A stretch of DNA of 35,187 nt, from NCBI RefSeq assembly GCF_004339805.1, contig NZ_SLUI01000022.1:1-35187 (forward strand), read 5' to 3'. Below, one piece after another: positions 1 through 7,714 of the stretch (its first letter is position 1; every line of letters begins with the position of its first letter). The notes beneath the pieces are model-generated. The model worked only from the letters and a program-made list of their open reading frames with translations. It did no database searches and was not told the origin of the DNA. A program made the position numbers and the translations under genes. The DNA comes from Anaerospora hongkongensis. GTDB taxonomy: Bacteria > Bacillota > Negativicutes > Sporomusales > DSM-15969.

Positions 1-54
<54 letters not shown>

Positions 55-57
55 AGC

Positions 58-93
58 AAAAAGCACTTACGAATGTGAGTGCTTTTTTGTTTT
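58..93 (+). terminator. rRNA operon terminator
   Basis: A 13-bp stem (58-70 with 75-87, one G-T wobble, loop GAAT) ends in a T-rich run at 83-93. It follows the 5S rRNA and closes the upstream rRNA operon. Confidence 0.85.
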
Positions 94-113
94 GTCTGTC
101 TCTGAAAAGCCCA

Positions 114-185
114 GCAGGGGAAGAGTCATTGCAACGCTCCGACGCTGTCGCTTAACCTACGCTCATGCAACGACACTCCCCCTGC
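114..185. repeat. imperfect inverted repeat, unknown element
   Basis: Arms at 114-135 and 164-185 match as inverted repeats at about 17 of 22 positions (GCAGGGG against CCCCTGC at the outer ends, ATTGCA against TGCAAC further in). The centre contains further short complementary GACGCTGTCG-like pieces. It lies between the rRNA terminator and the next gene and has no open frame. It could be a dispersed palindromic repeat or a structured RNA; one copy cannot decide. Confidence 0.4.
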
Positions 186-344
186 CTCGTCAGCAATAGA
201 GTGTATATAGCAGAATCTTATTAGAGAGTATTGGATTTAGAGGCAGGTTGAAGATAGATAATAGTGAGTACTAGGAGCTCGCGCAGGTATTTTTTCTTGT
301 CCACAACATATGATTTACTATCACGGGTAGGGATGGTGACTGCT

Positions 345-443
345 ATGGTGGAATGGTACTGGCTTCCCCTTGCGGCCTGGGGCGGTGCGTTGGTCGGCGT
401 AATGGCTGCTTCTTTATGTGCAATAAATAATGAGCGCAATTAA
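345..443 (+). CDS. possible small single-pass membrane protein (32 aa)
   Basis: A short open frame reads MVEWYWLPLAAWGGALVGVM and then a run rich in Ala, Ser and Leu, ending in a polar tail INNERN. This gives one hydrophobic segment with Gly-x3-Gly-like spacing and a short hydrophilic C-terminus. An in-frame ATG at 333 would add four residues. A GGTG/AGGG stretch lies at usual ribosome-binding distance before 345. The stop codon abuts the 17-bp terminator at 444-484. Many Bacillota encode tiny proteins of this shape (DUF3789-like), but I assign no function. Most of the same DNA is also open on the opposite strand, where the product looks like a shadow. Confidence 0.5.
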   Translation: MVEWYWLPLAAWGGALVGVMAASLCAINNERN

Positions 444-484
444 ATGATAAGAGGGCTGCCTTAATTAGGCAGCCCTCTTATCAT
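444..484. terminator. bidirectional hairpin terminator
   Basis: A perfect 17-bp stem (444-460 with 468-484) encloses the 7-base loop TTAATTA. AT-rich sequence flanks both sides. It sits between the plus-strand small frame (stop at 443) and the minus-strand symporter gene (stop at 499), so it can serve both convergent units. Confidence 0.85.
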
Positions 485-498
485 TATTATCGGGAATA

Positions 499-1794
499 TT
501 ACGCGCTGATATTGGAATGGGTATCGCCGGATATTTCAGCCGGTACAGTTTCACTGACGAGCTTGGCGATTACCAAATCTCCGGAAACGTTCAACGTTGT
601 TCTGCACATATCAAGGAAGCGGTCTACACCCAGGATTAAGCCCATGCCTTCAGGTGGTACTCCTACTTGTACGCAGAGGATAGCAATAAGCGGCAGCGAC
701 CCGCCTGGTACGCCAGCCGTACCTACTCCAGCTAAGACAGCCATCAGTACGACAACCAGCTGATTCTCAATTGAAAGGTTAATACCATAAACTTGCGCTA
801 GGAATAAAACCACAACACCTTCGAAAAGAGCGGTTCCATTTTGATTGGCAGAGGCTCCGCAGGTTAGTACAAACCGGGAAATCTTTGCAGGCATCTTTAA
901 GACGTTTTCTGCTGTATCTAAAGCTATTGGTAATGTTGCATTAGAAGAGGCCGTCGAAAAGGCGTATACATATACTTCCTGGCATTTCTTAAAGAATTGC
1001 CAAGGATTGGTTTTGGCAAAGACCTTTAAACAGAAAGCATAGACAACGAATTGTTGAATTAAAAGTCCTAATACGACAACACCGGCAAAATAGGCAACGT
1101 TCTGCAGGAAACCGGCACCTAATCGGTATGTTGTATTAAAAACAATGGCAAAAATACCATAAGGAGCTAACATCATAGCCCATTCAATAATTTTGAGAGA
1201 AGCCTTAAAAATGGTATCAAGCATTTTTATGAATGGATTATCTTCATCTTCGACGATCATGCTGAGGGCATAGCCAAACATTAATGCAAAAACCATGAGC
1301 GCGATGATTTCTCCCCCGAAGGCTCTGGCGGCAGAATCAATCGGATTTTGTGGAATCAAATCGATAAAGTACTGATACCAGGGTTTATCTTTTGCCGCTT
1401 GCACATTTTTCTGAATGGATAGCACACCCTGATTAGAGGCAAGGGCCTCTTTATCAAAGGTTAAGCCAACACCGGGCTGCATCACATTAGTCAATGTAAC
1501 AGCGATAATTACAGCCAAGAAACTTAATATCAGTGTAAATGCCATAGATCTTTTCGCTACAGCTCCCAGGCCACGGCCTTTTCCAAGTTCAAATACACCA
1601 AGGATGAGGGCGGATACCAGCAGGGGAACGACAACCATAAAAATCATTCGGAGGAATACTGCACCTGTTAAAGTACAAATATCAGTAAACGACTTCATAA
1701 AGGGAAAAGATTTTTGGGGTACGTAATAGTAACCAATCAGACCAATAACAACACCTAAAACAAATCCGAGTAAGAGTTTTTGATATTGTTTCAC
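499..1794 (-). CDS. Na+/H+-dependent dicarboxylate/glutamate symporter (DAACS family)
   Basis: Secondary transporter of the GltP/DctA/GltPh family, about 431 residues, with alternating hydrophobic segments through most of its length. The C-terminal transport core is clear: a serine-rich SSNATLP hairpin (usually SSSATLP), the unwound-helix motif as NQNGTALFEG, and DMCRTTLNVSGD. The latter keeps the Asp, Arg, Asn and Asp of the acidic-substrate site, so glutamate, aspartate or a C4-dicarboxylate is the likely substrate. The NMDGT motif of characterised members is changed to NQNGT. I chose the GTG start at 1794 because GGGAGGG (1801-1807) lies six bases before it; a TTG at 1818 lacks this. It is a single-gene unit closed by the hairpin at 444-484. 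Confidence 0.9.
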   Translation of the reverse strand: MKQYQKLLLGFVLGVVIGLIGYYYVPQKSFPFMKSFTDICTLTGAVFLRMIFMVVVPLLVSALILGVFELGKGRGLGAVAKRSMAFTLILSFLAVIIAVTLTNVMQPGVGLTFDKEALASNQGVLSIQKNVQAAKDKPWYQYFIDLIPQNPIDSAARAFGGEIIALMVFALMFGYALSMIVEDEDNPFIKMLDTIFKASLKIIEWAMMLAPYGIFAIVFNTTYRLGAGFLQNVAYFAGVVVLGLLIQQFVVYAFCLKVFAKTNPWQFFKKCQEVYVYAFSTASSNATLPIALDTAENVLKMPAKISRFVLTCGASANQNGTALFEGVVVLFLAQVYGINLSIENQLVVVLMAVLAGVGTAGVPGGSLPLIAILCVQVGVPPEGMGLILGVDRFLDMCRTTLNVSGDLVIAKLVSETVPAEISGDTHSNISA

Positions 1795-1951
1795 GAATTT
1801 CCCTCCCAAACTTTTCAATTAAAGATGCAACTGTTGGAGACGGTACGCATACTGCAGTCTTTAGGAACCAGCTCCCATCTTTTAAATATATAGCCTATGT
1901 TGTCGTTTAATCCCTCCTTAGGAAAGATAAATTTAGAGAACGATTAATTTT

Positions 1952-1957
1952 ATTATA
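1952..1957 (-). promoter_or_regulatory. candidate -10 box for the symporter gene
   Basis: Minus strand reads TATAAT here with only a poor -35 (TGTTAA at 17-bp spacing). It would give a leader of about 150 nt before the GTG at 1794. That leader contains an AAGATG/CATCTT pairing and a second AGGAGGG stretch with no start codon after it. No known riboswitch is recognised. Confidence 0.35.
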
Positions 1958-2020
1958 ACACTATAAAATGAATATTAACACTTATCTGACGATTTAATTA
2001 ACAAATAATGTATAATTGGT

Positions 2021-2053
2021 AAAATAAAAAACGGAAGCAGAAATTGCTTCCGT
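2021..2053 (-). terminator. rubrerythrin terminator
   Basis: Stem ACGGAAGCA (2031-2039) pairs with TGCTTCCGT (2045-2053) around loop GAAAT. On the minus strand it is followed by TTTTTTATTTT. It lies just past the rubrerythrin stop codon. Confidence 0.85.
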
Positions 2054-2068
2054 TTAATCTAAGCCTGC

Positions 2069-2563
2069 TTAGTCAATTTTTTTGTAGGCACTAGCTTTAG
2101 CACCACAGATTGGACAGGTTTCGGGAGTGTGTTTTTCGGCAATGTGGCCGCAAACCGGACATAAGTAAATGTCATATTCTTCGTGGGATGTTAACTGCTC
2201 CAGTGCTTTCGCATACAGGTTAGCGTGTACTTTTTCTGCTTCATTTGCCAGGTGGAATATCCGGGCAGCAGCTGCATTACCTTCCGCTTTTGCCTCATCA
2301 ATAAAAGGTGGATACATTTCACTGAACTCATAAGTTTCGCCTGAAATGGCTTCCTTTAGATTTTCTGCAGTGGACTTAATACCACCTTTGGCTTTTAATT
2401 CTGCAAAGGCATGAATCGTCTCAGCCTCGGCAGTAGCACGGAAAAGTTTTGCAATCTGGGCATGACCTTCAAGCTCAGCTTGTTTAGCAAAGGCCAGGTA
2501 TTTACGGTTTGCTTGCGATTCACCTGCAAAGGCAGCACTTAAGTTTTTGTCAGTAGTACTCAT
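2069..2563 (-). CDS. rbr: rubrerythrin
   Basis: Cytoplasmic non-haem iron peroxidase that reduces H2O2 in anaerobes. At 164 residues it is a compact rubrerythrin. The N-terminal ferritin-like four-helix domain carries the diiron ligands as E15, E48-x2-H51, E89 and E109-x2-H112. The C-terminal rubredoxin-like domain has CPVC (134-137) and CPIC (149-152), which bind one iron. The ATG at 2563 follows a GGAGGG site in the minus-strand leader. It is monocistronic, with its own promoter and terminator. The flavodiiron protein 1.5 kb away handles O2 or NO, so both belong to the same oxygen-defence theme without being cotranscribed. Confidence 0.95.
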   Translation of the reverse strand: MSTTDKNLSAAFAGESQANRKYLAFAKQAELEGHAQIAKLFRATAEAETIHAFAELKAKGGIKSTAENLKEAISGETYEFSEMYPPFIDEAKAEGNAAAARIFHLANEAEKVHANLYAKALEQLTSHEEYDIYLCPVCGHIAEKHTPETCPICGAKASAYKKID

Positions 2564-2606
2564 TCCTTAATCCCTCCAGATATATCAAATTATTATCTAT
2601 GGATTA

Positions 2607-2634
2607 TTATTATCCAGATGGGGGGATTTGTCAA
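2607..2634 (-). promoter_or_regulatory. rubrerythrin promoter (sigma-A type)
   Basis: Minus strand has TTGACA (2629-2634), a 16-bp spacer and TAATAA (2607-2612). It lies about 45-70 bases before the rubrerythrin start. The surrounding AT-rich repeats could host a regulator, but I see no clean PerR box. Confidence 0.55.
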
Positions 2635-2648
2635 TATAAAAATTTACT

Positions 2649-3077
2649 TTAGCGATGCTGCATCCTTGGTTGTAAAAGCCAATAAACAAGCCCTAAAACT
2701 AATAAACTTGCTAAATACATACTTCCATCTTGCAATGATATGCCTTCTGAGCTAAGAATTAGCAGCTTTCGCACCATTGCGGCAATGGCTACTTCAATAA
2801 ACAGCGTTACTCTAATCGGCTCGCCTTTTAAATGGCGTATTTCCGAATTTAACAGCTCAGAAAGTGTCCATAAGATGAGCAGTGCACCTAAAGCATGGAT
2901 GGTTCCTGTGCTTACATTGCCGGTAGTAAAGATGGAATAAAAGTCCGTAAAGCAGATAACTAAAGTCATTAGCACTGTTATAATGAGAGCCAAGCAGAAA
3001 AATAAGTGGAGAAAGTGTGTAAAGCGTTTCATTTGGTAAGCAATTTTACGTTCAAAGTTACCATTATCTGCGTTCAT
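2649..3077 (-). CDS. PsiE-family membrane protein
   Basis: A 142-residue protein with four predicted membrane helices: about residues 22-46, 58-76, 90-108 and 119-136. The pattern, with a conserved charged stretch ELLNSEIRHLKGEPIRV between helices 2 and 3, matches the phosphate-starvation-inducible PsiE family. The molecular role of that family is not known. The ATG at 3077 is preceded by GGGGGAT. No phosphate genes lie nearby, so the family name should not be read as evidence for phosphate regulation here. Confidence 0.8.
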   Translation of the reverse strand: MNADNGNFERKIAYQMKRFTHFLHLFFCLALIITVLMTLVICFTDFYSIFTTGNVSTGTIHALGALLILWTLSELLNSEIRHLKGEPIRVTLFIEVAIAAMVRKLLILSSEGISLQDGSMYLASLLVLGLVYWLLQPRMQHR

Positions 3078-3120
3078 AGCAAAATATCCCCCAATTTATT
3101 TAGTATGTTACCGTAGTACA

Positions 3121-3129
3121 ATTATACCA
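3121..3129 (-). promoter_or_regulatory. extended -10 promoter for the PsiE-family gene
   Basis: Minus strand reads TGGTATAAT, an extended -10 (TG-N-TATAAT), about 45 bases before the start codon. The -35 is weak, as is common for this class. Confidence 0.5.
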
Positions 3130-3162
3130 GATAAATTCAGGAAAAACGTCATTGCCGGGTAA

Positions 3163-3204
3163 ATAGAAAAGACAGCTGCTAGTGGGCTAGCAGCTGTCTT
3201 TTTA
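3163..3204 (-). terminator. speD terminator
   Basis: A 16-bp stem (3167-3182 with 3187-3202, loop TGGG) begins inside the speD stop codon. It has T-rich tracts on both strands, so it may also work on the plus strand. Confidence 0.85.
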
Positions 3205-3657
3205 CTGGTTGCGTGACAATAATTTTAAAACTTTTGCACCTGTATTTTTAACACGACGCAAGGGTGCAATACTTACTTTGATTTTAGGTTTCATATCTTT
3301 CTCAGAACCAAAATCACCGCGCTTTATCGTGGTAGCTTTTACTTTCTCCGGCTTTAAATAAGTCTTGAGTGCAGCGACAGCCTTATCAGGACGGCTGTGG
3401 TCGGAACATGTAAATACATCAATAGCGGCATAGCCTAAAGTGGGATAGGTATGAATGCTCATATGACTTTCTGCTAATAGGGCGCAGGCCGCTAGGCCTT
3501 GGGAATCAGTCTGCTGATAGGAAAAATGGAGGAGAGTCATATTGGCATCAGATATTGCAGTTAGCATTGCTTCTTTAATCAGTGCGATATCAGCCAAAGT
3601 TTTAAAACTGCAGCCATACATGTCGACAAGTAGATGTTTTCCGGTTAATTTCATCAC
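3202..3657 (-). CDS. speD: S-adenosylmethionine decarboxylase proenzyme
   Basis: Makes decarboxylated S-adenosylmethionine, the aminopropyl donor for spermidine. The proenzyme cleaves itself between E63 and S64 in LAESHMSIHTYP; S64 becomes the pyruvoyl group. H69 and C84 (DVFTC) are the expected processing and proton-donor residues. At 151 residues it is a little longer than the usual prokaryotic class 1B enzyme (about 120-130); the extra part is a basic tail after about residue 120. The GTG at 3657 is followed at once by an ATG, and AAGGGG upstream suits either. No spermidine synthase gene is adjacent. Confidence 0.93.
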   Translation of the reverse strand: MMKLTGKHLLVDMYGCSFKTLADIALIKEAMLTAISDANMTLLHFSYQQTDSQGLAACALLAESHMSIHTYPTLGYAAIDVFTCSDHSRPDKAVAALKTYLKPEKVKATTIKRGDFGSEKDMKPKIKVSIAPLRRVKNTGAKVLKLLSRNQ

Positions 3658-3704
3658 ACAGCGCCCCTTCTTAATATTCGAATTTTCAACAGTGAGGCGT
3701 ATGC

Positions 3705-3735
3705 TTTTCCATTAAACAAAGGATTGTATGGAAAA
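3705..3735 (-). other. hairpin in the speD leader
   Basis: TTTTCCAT (3705-3712) pairs with ATGGAAAA (3728-3735) around a 15-base loop, inside the approximately 140-nt leader between the speD promoter and its start. There is no T-run after it, so it does not look like a terminator. Its role is unknown. Confidence 0.35.
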
Positions 3736-3799
3736 ACGTGAGTTTCACAGCTATAGAAGCAGTATTACGCCATATATTATATGCATATTACAACTTTTC

Positions 3800-3828
3800 A
3801 TTATAAAGTGATGTGAGAAAATTGTAAA
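3800..3828 (-). promoter_or_regulatory. speD promoter
   Basis: Minus strand has TTTACA (3823-3828), exactly 17 bp, then TATAAT (3800-3805). It gives a leader of roughly 140 nt. This accounts for part of the 368-base gap between speD and the flavodiiron gene. In the remainder I see only AT-rich sequence and weak promoter-like hexamers for the plus strand (around 3955-3987). Confidence 0.65.
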
Positions 3829-4025
3829 GATTTATTTGGACAAGGATTATTACATGCCTGTAGTATTTTTAATGAACAAAATCAGTGTGGCGTAACAAGC
3901 AGGAAGGAATATGACGTTACGTGTACAATTTTTATATAGCAGTTATGGCATAGCTTGTATTTGGCTGAACAGCAATTTGTATATTATCATCATTTTTGTG
4001 AGATTAAGATAAGGAGAGAAAACAA

Positions 4026-5210
4026 ATGAACAAAATTGAGCTAGCAAAAGGTGTATATTCTGTTGGAGCAGTGGATTGGAATGTTCGCGATTTTCACGGA
4101 TATACTACACCTAGAGGTGTTACCTATAATGCCTTTTTAATTGTTGATGAAAAAGTTTGCCTAGTCGATACTGTAAAAGCACCCTTTGCGGAAGAACTTA
4201 TGGAAAGAATTTCGCAAATTATTGATCCGGCCTGCATTGACTACATCGTTACCAACCATATTGAACCTGATCATTCCAGTGCCTTGCCGGCTATTTTAGA
4301 CCGGGCGCCGAAAGCTACCGTCGTAATTACTGACAAAGGCGCCGAAGGTGTAATGAAATATTATCAGCGTCAAGCGAATTATCAGGTAGTAAAAGAAGGG
4401 GATTTCCTCGAATTAGGACGCAATAAACTGCATTTTATACCGCTTCCAATGCTGCACTGGCCTGATTCGATGGCATGCTACTTAGATGGTGAGCAAATTC
4501 TCTTTTCTAATGATGCATTTGGTCAGCATTATAGCAGTACGCACCGGTTTGATGATGAGAATAACCTTAATGAAGTGCTGTATGAGGCCGCGAAGTATTA
4601 TGCGAATATCCTGATGCCTTTTAACAGGCTGGTTCCAAAAGCACTGGAAAAGGCCGGCCGTTATCCCATCAAAATGATCGCGCCAAGCCATGGTGTGGTA
4701 TGGCGCAGCCATATTGAGGCCATTCTTGCCAAATATGAGCAATGGAGCAAAGGGGCAGCTTCTAATAAGGTAATTGTCGCCTATGACAGTATGTGGGGCG
4801 CTACAGAAAAAATGGCGCGCCGCATTTTAGACGGGCTTGCTGCTGCCGGAGTGCAGGGGAAATTATATCGCCTTTCAGGAGCAGACCGCAGTGAAGTAAT
4901 GTGGGATCTGTTGGAGGCTAAAGGGATTTTAATAGGTTCGTCAACGTTGAATAATGGCATGATGCCGACCGTAGGCGCTATGTTGCTGTATATGAAAGGC
5001 CTGCGGCCGGCAAATAAAATTGGCGCAGCTTTTGGTGCCTATGGCTGGGCAGGCGGTGCACAAGGCGCTATGGAAGAATTATTGGCGGCAGCAGGGGTTG
5101 ACGTGGATAAGGCTGGACTCACTGTTAAATGGACGGCCAATGCACAAGAGCTGGAAAAATGTTTCGCTTTTGGTAAAGAATTTGGACAGAAGGTGCTGGA
5201 TAAAGTATAA
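4026..5210 (+). CDS. FprA-type flavodiiron protein (O2 or NO reductase)
   Basis: A-type flavoprotein that reduces O2 to water or NO to N2O in the cytoplasm. The N-terminal metallo-beta-lactamase-like domain (about 1-245) carries the diiron ligands: H78-x-E80-x-D82-H83, H144 (PMLHWPDSM), D163 and H222 (IAPSHGVVW). The C-terminal flavodoxin domain (about 248-394) starts with YDSMWGATEKMA, the FMN phosphate loop. The length of 394 residues is typical for the two-domain class. There is no rubredoxin domain, so electrons must come from a separate partner. An AAGGAGAG site precedes the ATG. It lies divergent from speD. Confidence 0.93.
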   Translation: MNKIELAKGVYSVGAVDWNVRDFHGYTTPRGVTYNAFLIVDEKVCLVDTVKAPFAEELMERISQIIDPACIDYIVTNHIEPDHSSALPAILDRAPKATVVITDKGAEGVMKYYQRQANYQVVKEGDFLELGRNKLHFIPLPMLHWPDSMACYLDGEQILFSNDAFGQHYSSTHRFDDENNLNEVLYEAAKYYANILMPFNRLVPKALEKAGRYPIKMIAPSHGVVWRSHIEAILAKYEQWSKGAASNKVIVAYDSMWGATEKMARRILDGLAAAGVQGKLYRLSGADRSEVMWDLLEAKGILIGSSTLNNGMMPTVGAMLLYMKGLRPANKIGAAFGAYGWAGGAQGAMEELLAAAGVDVDKAGLTVKWTANAQELEKCFAFGKEFGQKVLDKV

Positions 5211-5320
5211 TAGCAGAGCAGTCTTTGAAGACGTGGTAAAACCCGTATCACATGCTTCATATGGCGCTGCCTATGCTAATTGTAATGATAAGTAAAATGT
5301 AGATGAAATGAGGCGCTATA

Positions 5321-6502
5321 ATGGAAGCGACAGCTACTGTCTATATTCGCAAAGGAGCTCAGCATCGTATTGAGAGTGGACATCCCTGGATGTATCAAAG
5401 TGAAGTGGATCGCATTGAAGGGGACTTTCAGCCAGGTAGTATTGTTGATGTATGCAATCACCGGGGCCGGTTTATTGGCAGAGGGTACATTAATCCCCGC
5501 TCGCAGATTATCGTAAGGATAATGACGCGAGAGCAGGAGCCGATAGATCGGAACTTCTTTCAAAAACGCATTACCGCAGCGTGGAAATACCGCCAGCGGT
5601 TTGTGAGCGAACCAGAATACTGTCGGCTCGTATTTGGGGAGGCCGATTTTCTGCCTGCGTTGATTGTCGACAAATTTGGTGACTATATTGTCATCCAAAC
5701 TCTGGCATTAGGAATTGATGTTCACAAAGAGACAATCGTTTCTATTTTGGACGAAATGTTCCACCCTGCCGGAATTTACGAACGCAATGATGTGCCTGTT
5801 CGTAAATTAGAGGGATTAGACATGCGTAAAGGATATCTAAAAGGAAATTTTCCTACGCTCATACAGGTTAAAGAAAACGACTTTCCTTTTTATGCGGATA
5901 TTGAAAATGGGCAAAAAACCGGCTTTTTCTATGATCAGAGAGAAAACAGGCAGGTGCTGAAGCAGTTTGTTGCCGGTGCACATGTACTGGACTGCTTTTG
6001 TCATACCGGCTCATTTGCAGTTCATGCGGCCAAGTATGGCGCCAAAAGTGTAACCGCTCTTGATATTTCGGATCTTGCTATTGAAGTTGCTCAAAAGAAT
6101 GCCGAATTAAATGGGGTAAGTGATATATGCAGCTTTTCAGTAGGTAATGCTTTTGATGTATTGCGGGCGCAAACAGAAGAGAAAAGACAGTATGATGTCG
6201 TCATTCTAGATCCCCCTGCCTTTACAAAGAGCCGTTCTTCCCTGGAAGGTGCAGCCAGAGGCTATAAGGAGATTAATCTGCGAGGCTTGAAGCTGGTCCG
6301 CCCAGGGGGCTTTCTTGTTACCTGCTCCTGCTCATTTCATATGGACAGGGAGCTATTCCGAGCAATTGTAGTCGATGCAGCCAAAGATGCCAGAAGAGTT
6401 ATCAGAGAGGTCGATTACCGTACACAGGCTAAAGATCATCCCATCCTGCCGGCAGCGGCAGAAACTCATTACCTGAAATATTTAGTTGTTGAAGTGCAAT
6501 AG
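5321..6502 (+). CDS. RlmI-like class I SAM-dependent rRNA cytosine methyltransferase
   Basis: A 393-residue protein with an N-terminal PUA-like RNA-binding domain (about 3-80), a central EEHEE-like region, and a Rossmann methyltransferase domain. SAM motif I is VLDCFCHTGSFAVHA (about 220-234). The catalytic motif IV is VILDPPAFTKS (about 292). A late CSCSFHM motif with Cys (about 331) also fits the family. E. coli RlmI makes m5C1962 in 23S rRNA; the Bacillota homologues (YwbD type) are less studied, so the exact base is inferred. The ATG follows a weak GAGG site. It stands alone between a 110-base gap and the terminator at 6524. Confidence 0.87.
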   Translation: MEATATVYIRKGAQHRIESGHPWMYQSEVDRIEGDFQPGSIVDVCNHRGRFIGRGYINPRSQIIVRIMTREQEPIDRNFFQKRITAAWKYRQRFVSEPEYCRLVFGEADFLPALIVDKFGDYIVIQTLALGIDVHKETIVSILDEMFHPAGIYERNDVPVRKLEGLDMRKGYLKGNFPTLIQVKENDFPFYADIENGQKTGFFYDQRENRQVLKQFVAGAHVLDCFCHTGSFAVHAAKYGAKSVTALDISDLAIEVAQKNAELNGVSDICSFSVGNAFDVLRAQTEEKRQYDVVILDPPAFTKSRSSLEGAARGYKEINLRGLKLVRPGGFLVTCSCSFHMDRELFRAIVVDAAKDARRVIREVDYRTQAKDHPILPAAAETHYLKYLVVEVQ

Positions 6503-6523
6503 CGATAGCAATAGCAATACACT

Positions 6524-6556
6524 AAGCGGAGAGAAGGCCTTCTCTCCGCTTTTTTT
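6524..6556 (+). terminator. terminator after the rRNA methyltransferase gene
   Basis: A perfect 14-bp palindrome (6524-6537 with 6538-6551), in which the central bases must form the loop, followed by seven Ts. Confidence 0.9.
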
Positions 6557-6627
6557 CGTTTTCCAATTCGTAATTTTGCTCACAGGATGGCAATAATAGA
6601 AATAGCAGAAAAAGTTTGTAAGGACTA

Positions 6628-6699
6628 TTGCAATTAGTCAAAAGGTCAAATATAATAAAGGCAAAAGGTCAAATAAAGTCAAATAAGCAAAAGGGCAAA
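6628..6699 (+). promoter_or_regulatory. ctsR promoter with CtsR operator heptads
   Basis: TTGCAA (6628-6633), a 17-bp spacer and TATAAT (6651-6656) form a good sigma-A promoter. Heptads matching the CtsR consensus RGTCAAA occur at 6636-6642, 6644-6650, 6667-6673 and 6677-6683. The pair GGTCAAATAAAGTCAAA (6667-6683) has the exact 3-base spacing known for CtsR sites and covers the expected start of transcription. A degenerate GGGCAAA lies at 6693-6699. This predicts autorepression by CtsR with release on heat or protein stress. Confidence 0.9.
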
Positions 6700-6715
6700 A
6701 GTGTGGTGACAACAT

Positions 6716-7165
6716 ATGAGTAATTTGGCGGATGAAATTGAACGTTTTATTTTACGCAAGCTGGCGGGACAAAAAGGTGATATTGTCATTCTAAGGCGCA
6801 ATGAACTCGCCGATGAGCTTGCCTGCGCACCGTCGCAGATTAGCTATGTTTTGAATACCCGTTTTTCCATAGCAAGAGGTTTTATTGTTGAGTCCAGGCG
6901 GGGTTTAGGAGGATTTGTGCGCATAGCGCGTGTGCCTCTCCACACTATTATCTTTGAAGATGCGGCAAAGCAAGTTGATGCCGACATATCTTTAACTGAT
7001 CTTAGGGGCATGCTGATTCACCTGCGGGACAATGGTTTGCTAACTGGCCGGGAGTCAGTATTGCTAATGGAATCTTTCTCCATTATATATGAGTATCTGT
7101 CTCCTTATGAACGGGTAGATGCTGTTCAAAGATTGTTGCGGCAAGTGAATGCGGCAAATGAATAA
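6716..7165 (+). CDS. ctsR: CtsR, class III heat-shock repressor
   Basis: DNA-binding repressor of the clp genes. The 149-residue protein has the N-terminal winged helix-turn-helix (about 1-70), with recognition region SQISYVLNTRF and the wing tip RGLGGFVRI, whose glycines act as the heat sensor in studied CtsR proteins. The C-terminal helical dimer domain (about 80-149) is where McsB/ClpC act on it. The gene starts at ATG 6716, just downstream of its own operator array, and leads the operon ctsR-mcsA-mcsB-clpC. Confidence 0.96.
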   Translation: MSNLADEIERFILRKLAGQKGDIVILRRNELADELACAPSQISYVLNTRFSIARGFIVESRRGLGGFVRIARVPLHTIIFEDAAKQVDADISLTDLRGMLIHLRDNGLLTGRESVLLMESFSIIYEYLSPYERVDAVQRLLRQVNAANE

Positions 7166-7183
7166 GTAAAGGAGCGGTTTGCT

Positions 7184-7714
7184 ATGTTATGTGATGATTG
7201 TCAGAAAAGGCCGGCCTCTGTGCATATAACACAGATTACCAATAACCAAAAGATTGATAAGCATTTGTGCAATCAATGTGCGCAGGCTTATGGAGATATT
7301 GCTTTTTCACTTGATTCGAAGTTTTCGGTACATGATTTTTTGAAAAATATGTTTTATTCAGGGGCAGCGGAAAATATTCCCGCTAAAAGTGGTAAAGCCT
7401 GTGCTAATTGTGGTATGACCTATCATGATTTCAGCCGTACGGGAAAATTTGGCTGCAGTGCCTGCTACAGTACTTTCGGCGATCACGTTGAACCGCTGCT
7501 GCGCCGTATTCATGGTGTAAGTACGCATACAGGAAAGCTGCCCCGCCGAACAGGCGCAACATTAGAATTGAAACAGCGCATAAAAAAATTACGGTATGAT
7601 TTGGAGCGGCACATTGTGCAGGAAAAATATGAAGATGCCGCTAAAATCCGGGATGAAATTCGCGGATTGGAGAAAGAACTGCTAAGTTCGGTCAGCGAGG
7701 AGGGGAAGATATGA
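7184..7714 (+). CDS. mcsA: McsA, activator of the McsB arginine kinase
   Basis: A 176-residue zinc-binding adaptor that activates McsB. It has four Cys-x2-Cys pairs: C3/C6, C29/C32, C73/C76 and C91/C94. A UVR-type coiled helix near 134-170 contains YEDAAKIRDEIRGLEKEL, as in UvrB/UvrC and ClpC. An AAGGAG site precedes the ATG. The stop overlaps the mcsB start by four bases (ATGA), so the two partners are likely made in step. Confidence 0.96.
   Translation: MLCDDCQKRPASVHITQITNNQKIDKHLCNQCAQAYGDIAFSLDSKFSVHDFLKNMFYSGAAENIPAKSGKACANCGMTYHDFSRTGKFGCSACYSTFGDHVEPLLRRIHGVSTHTGKLPRRTGATLELKQRIKKLRYDLERHIVQEKYEDAAKIRDEIRGLEKELLSSVSEEGKI

Noticed and set aside
221..439. A 72-residue minus-strand frame in the first intergenic region
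   Set aside because: No ribosome binding site, low-complexity composition and no membrane or fold pattern. The small plus-strand frame in the same DNA ends precisely at a terminator and looks more like a protein.
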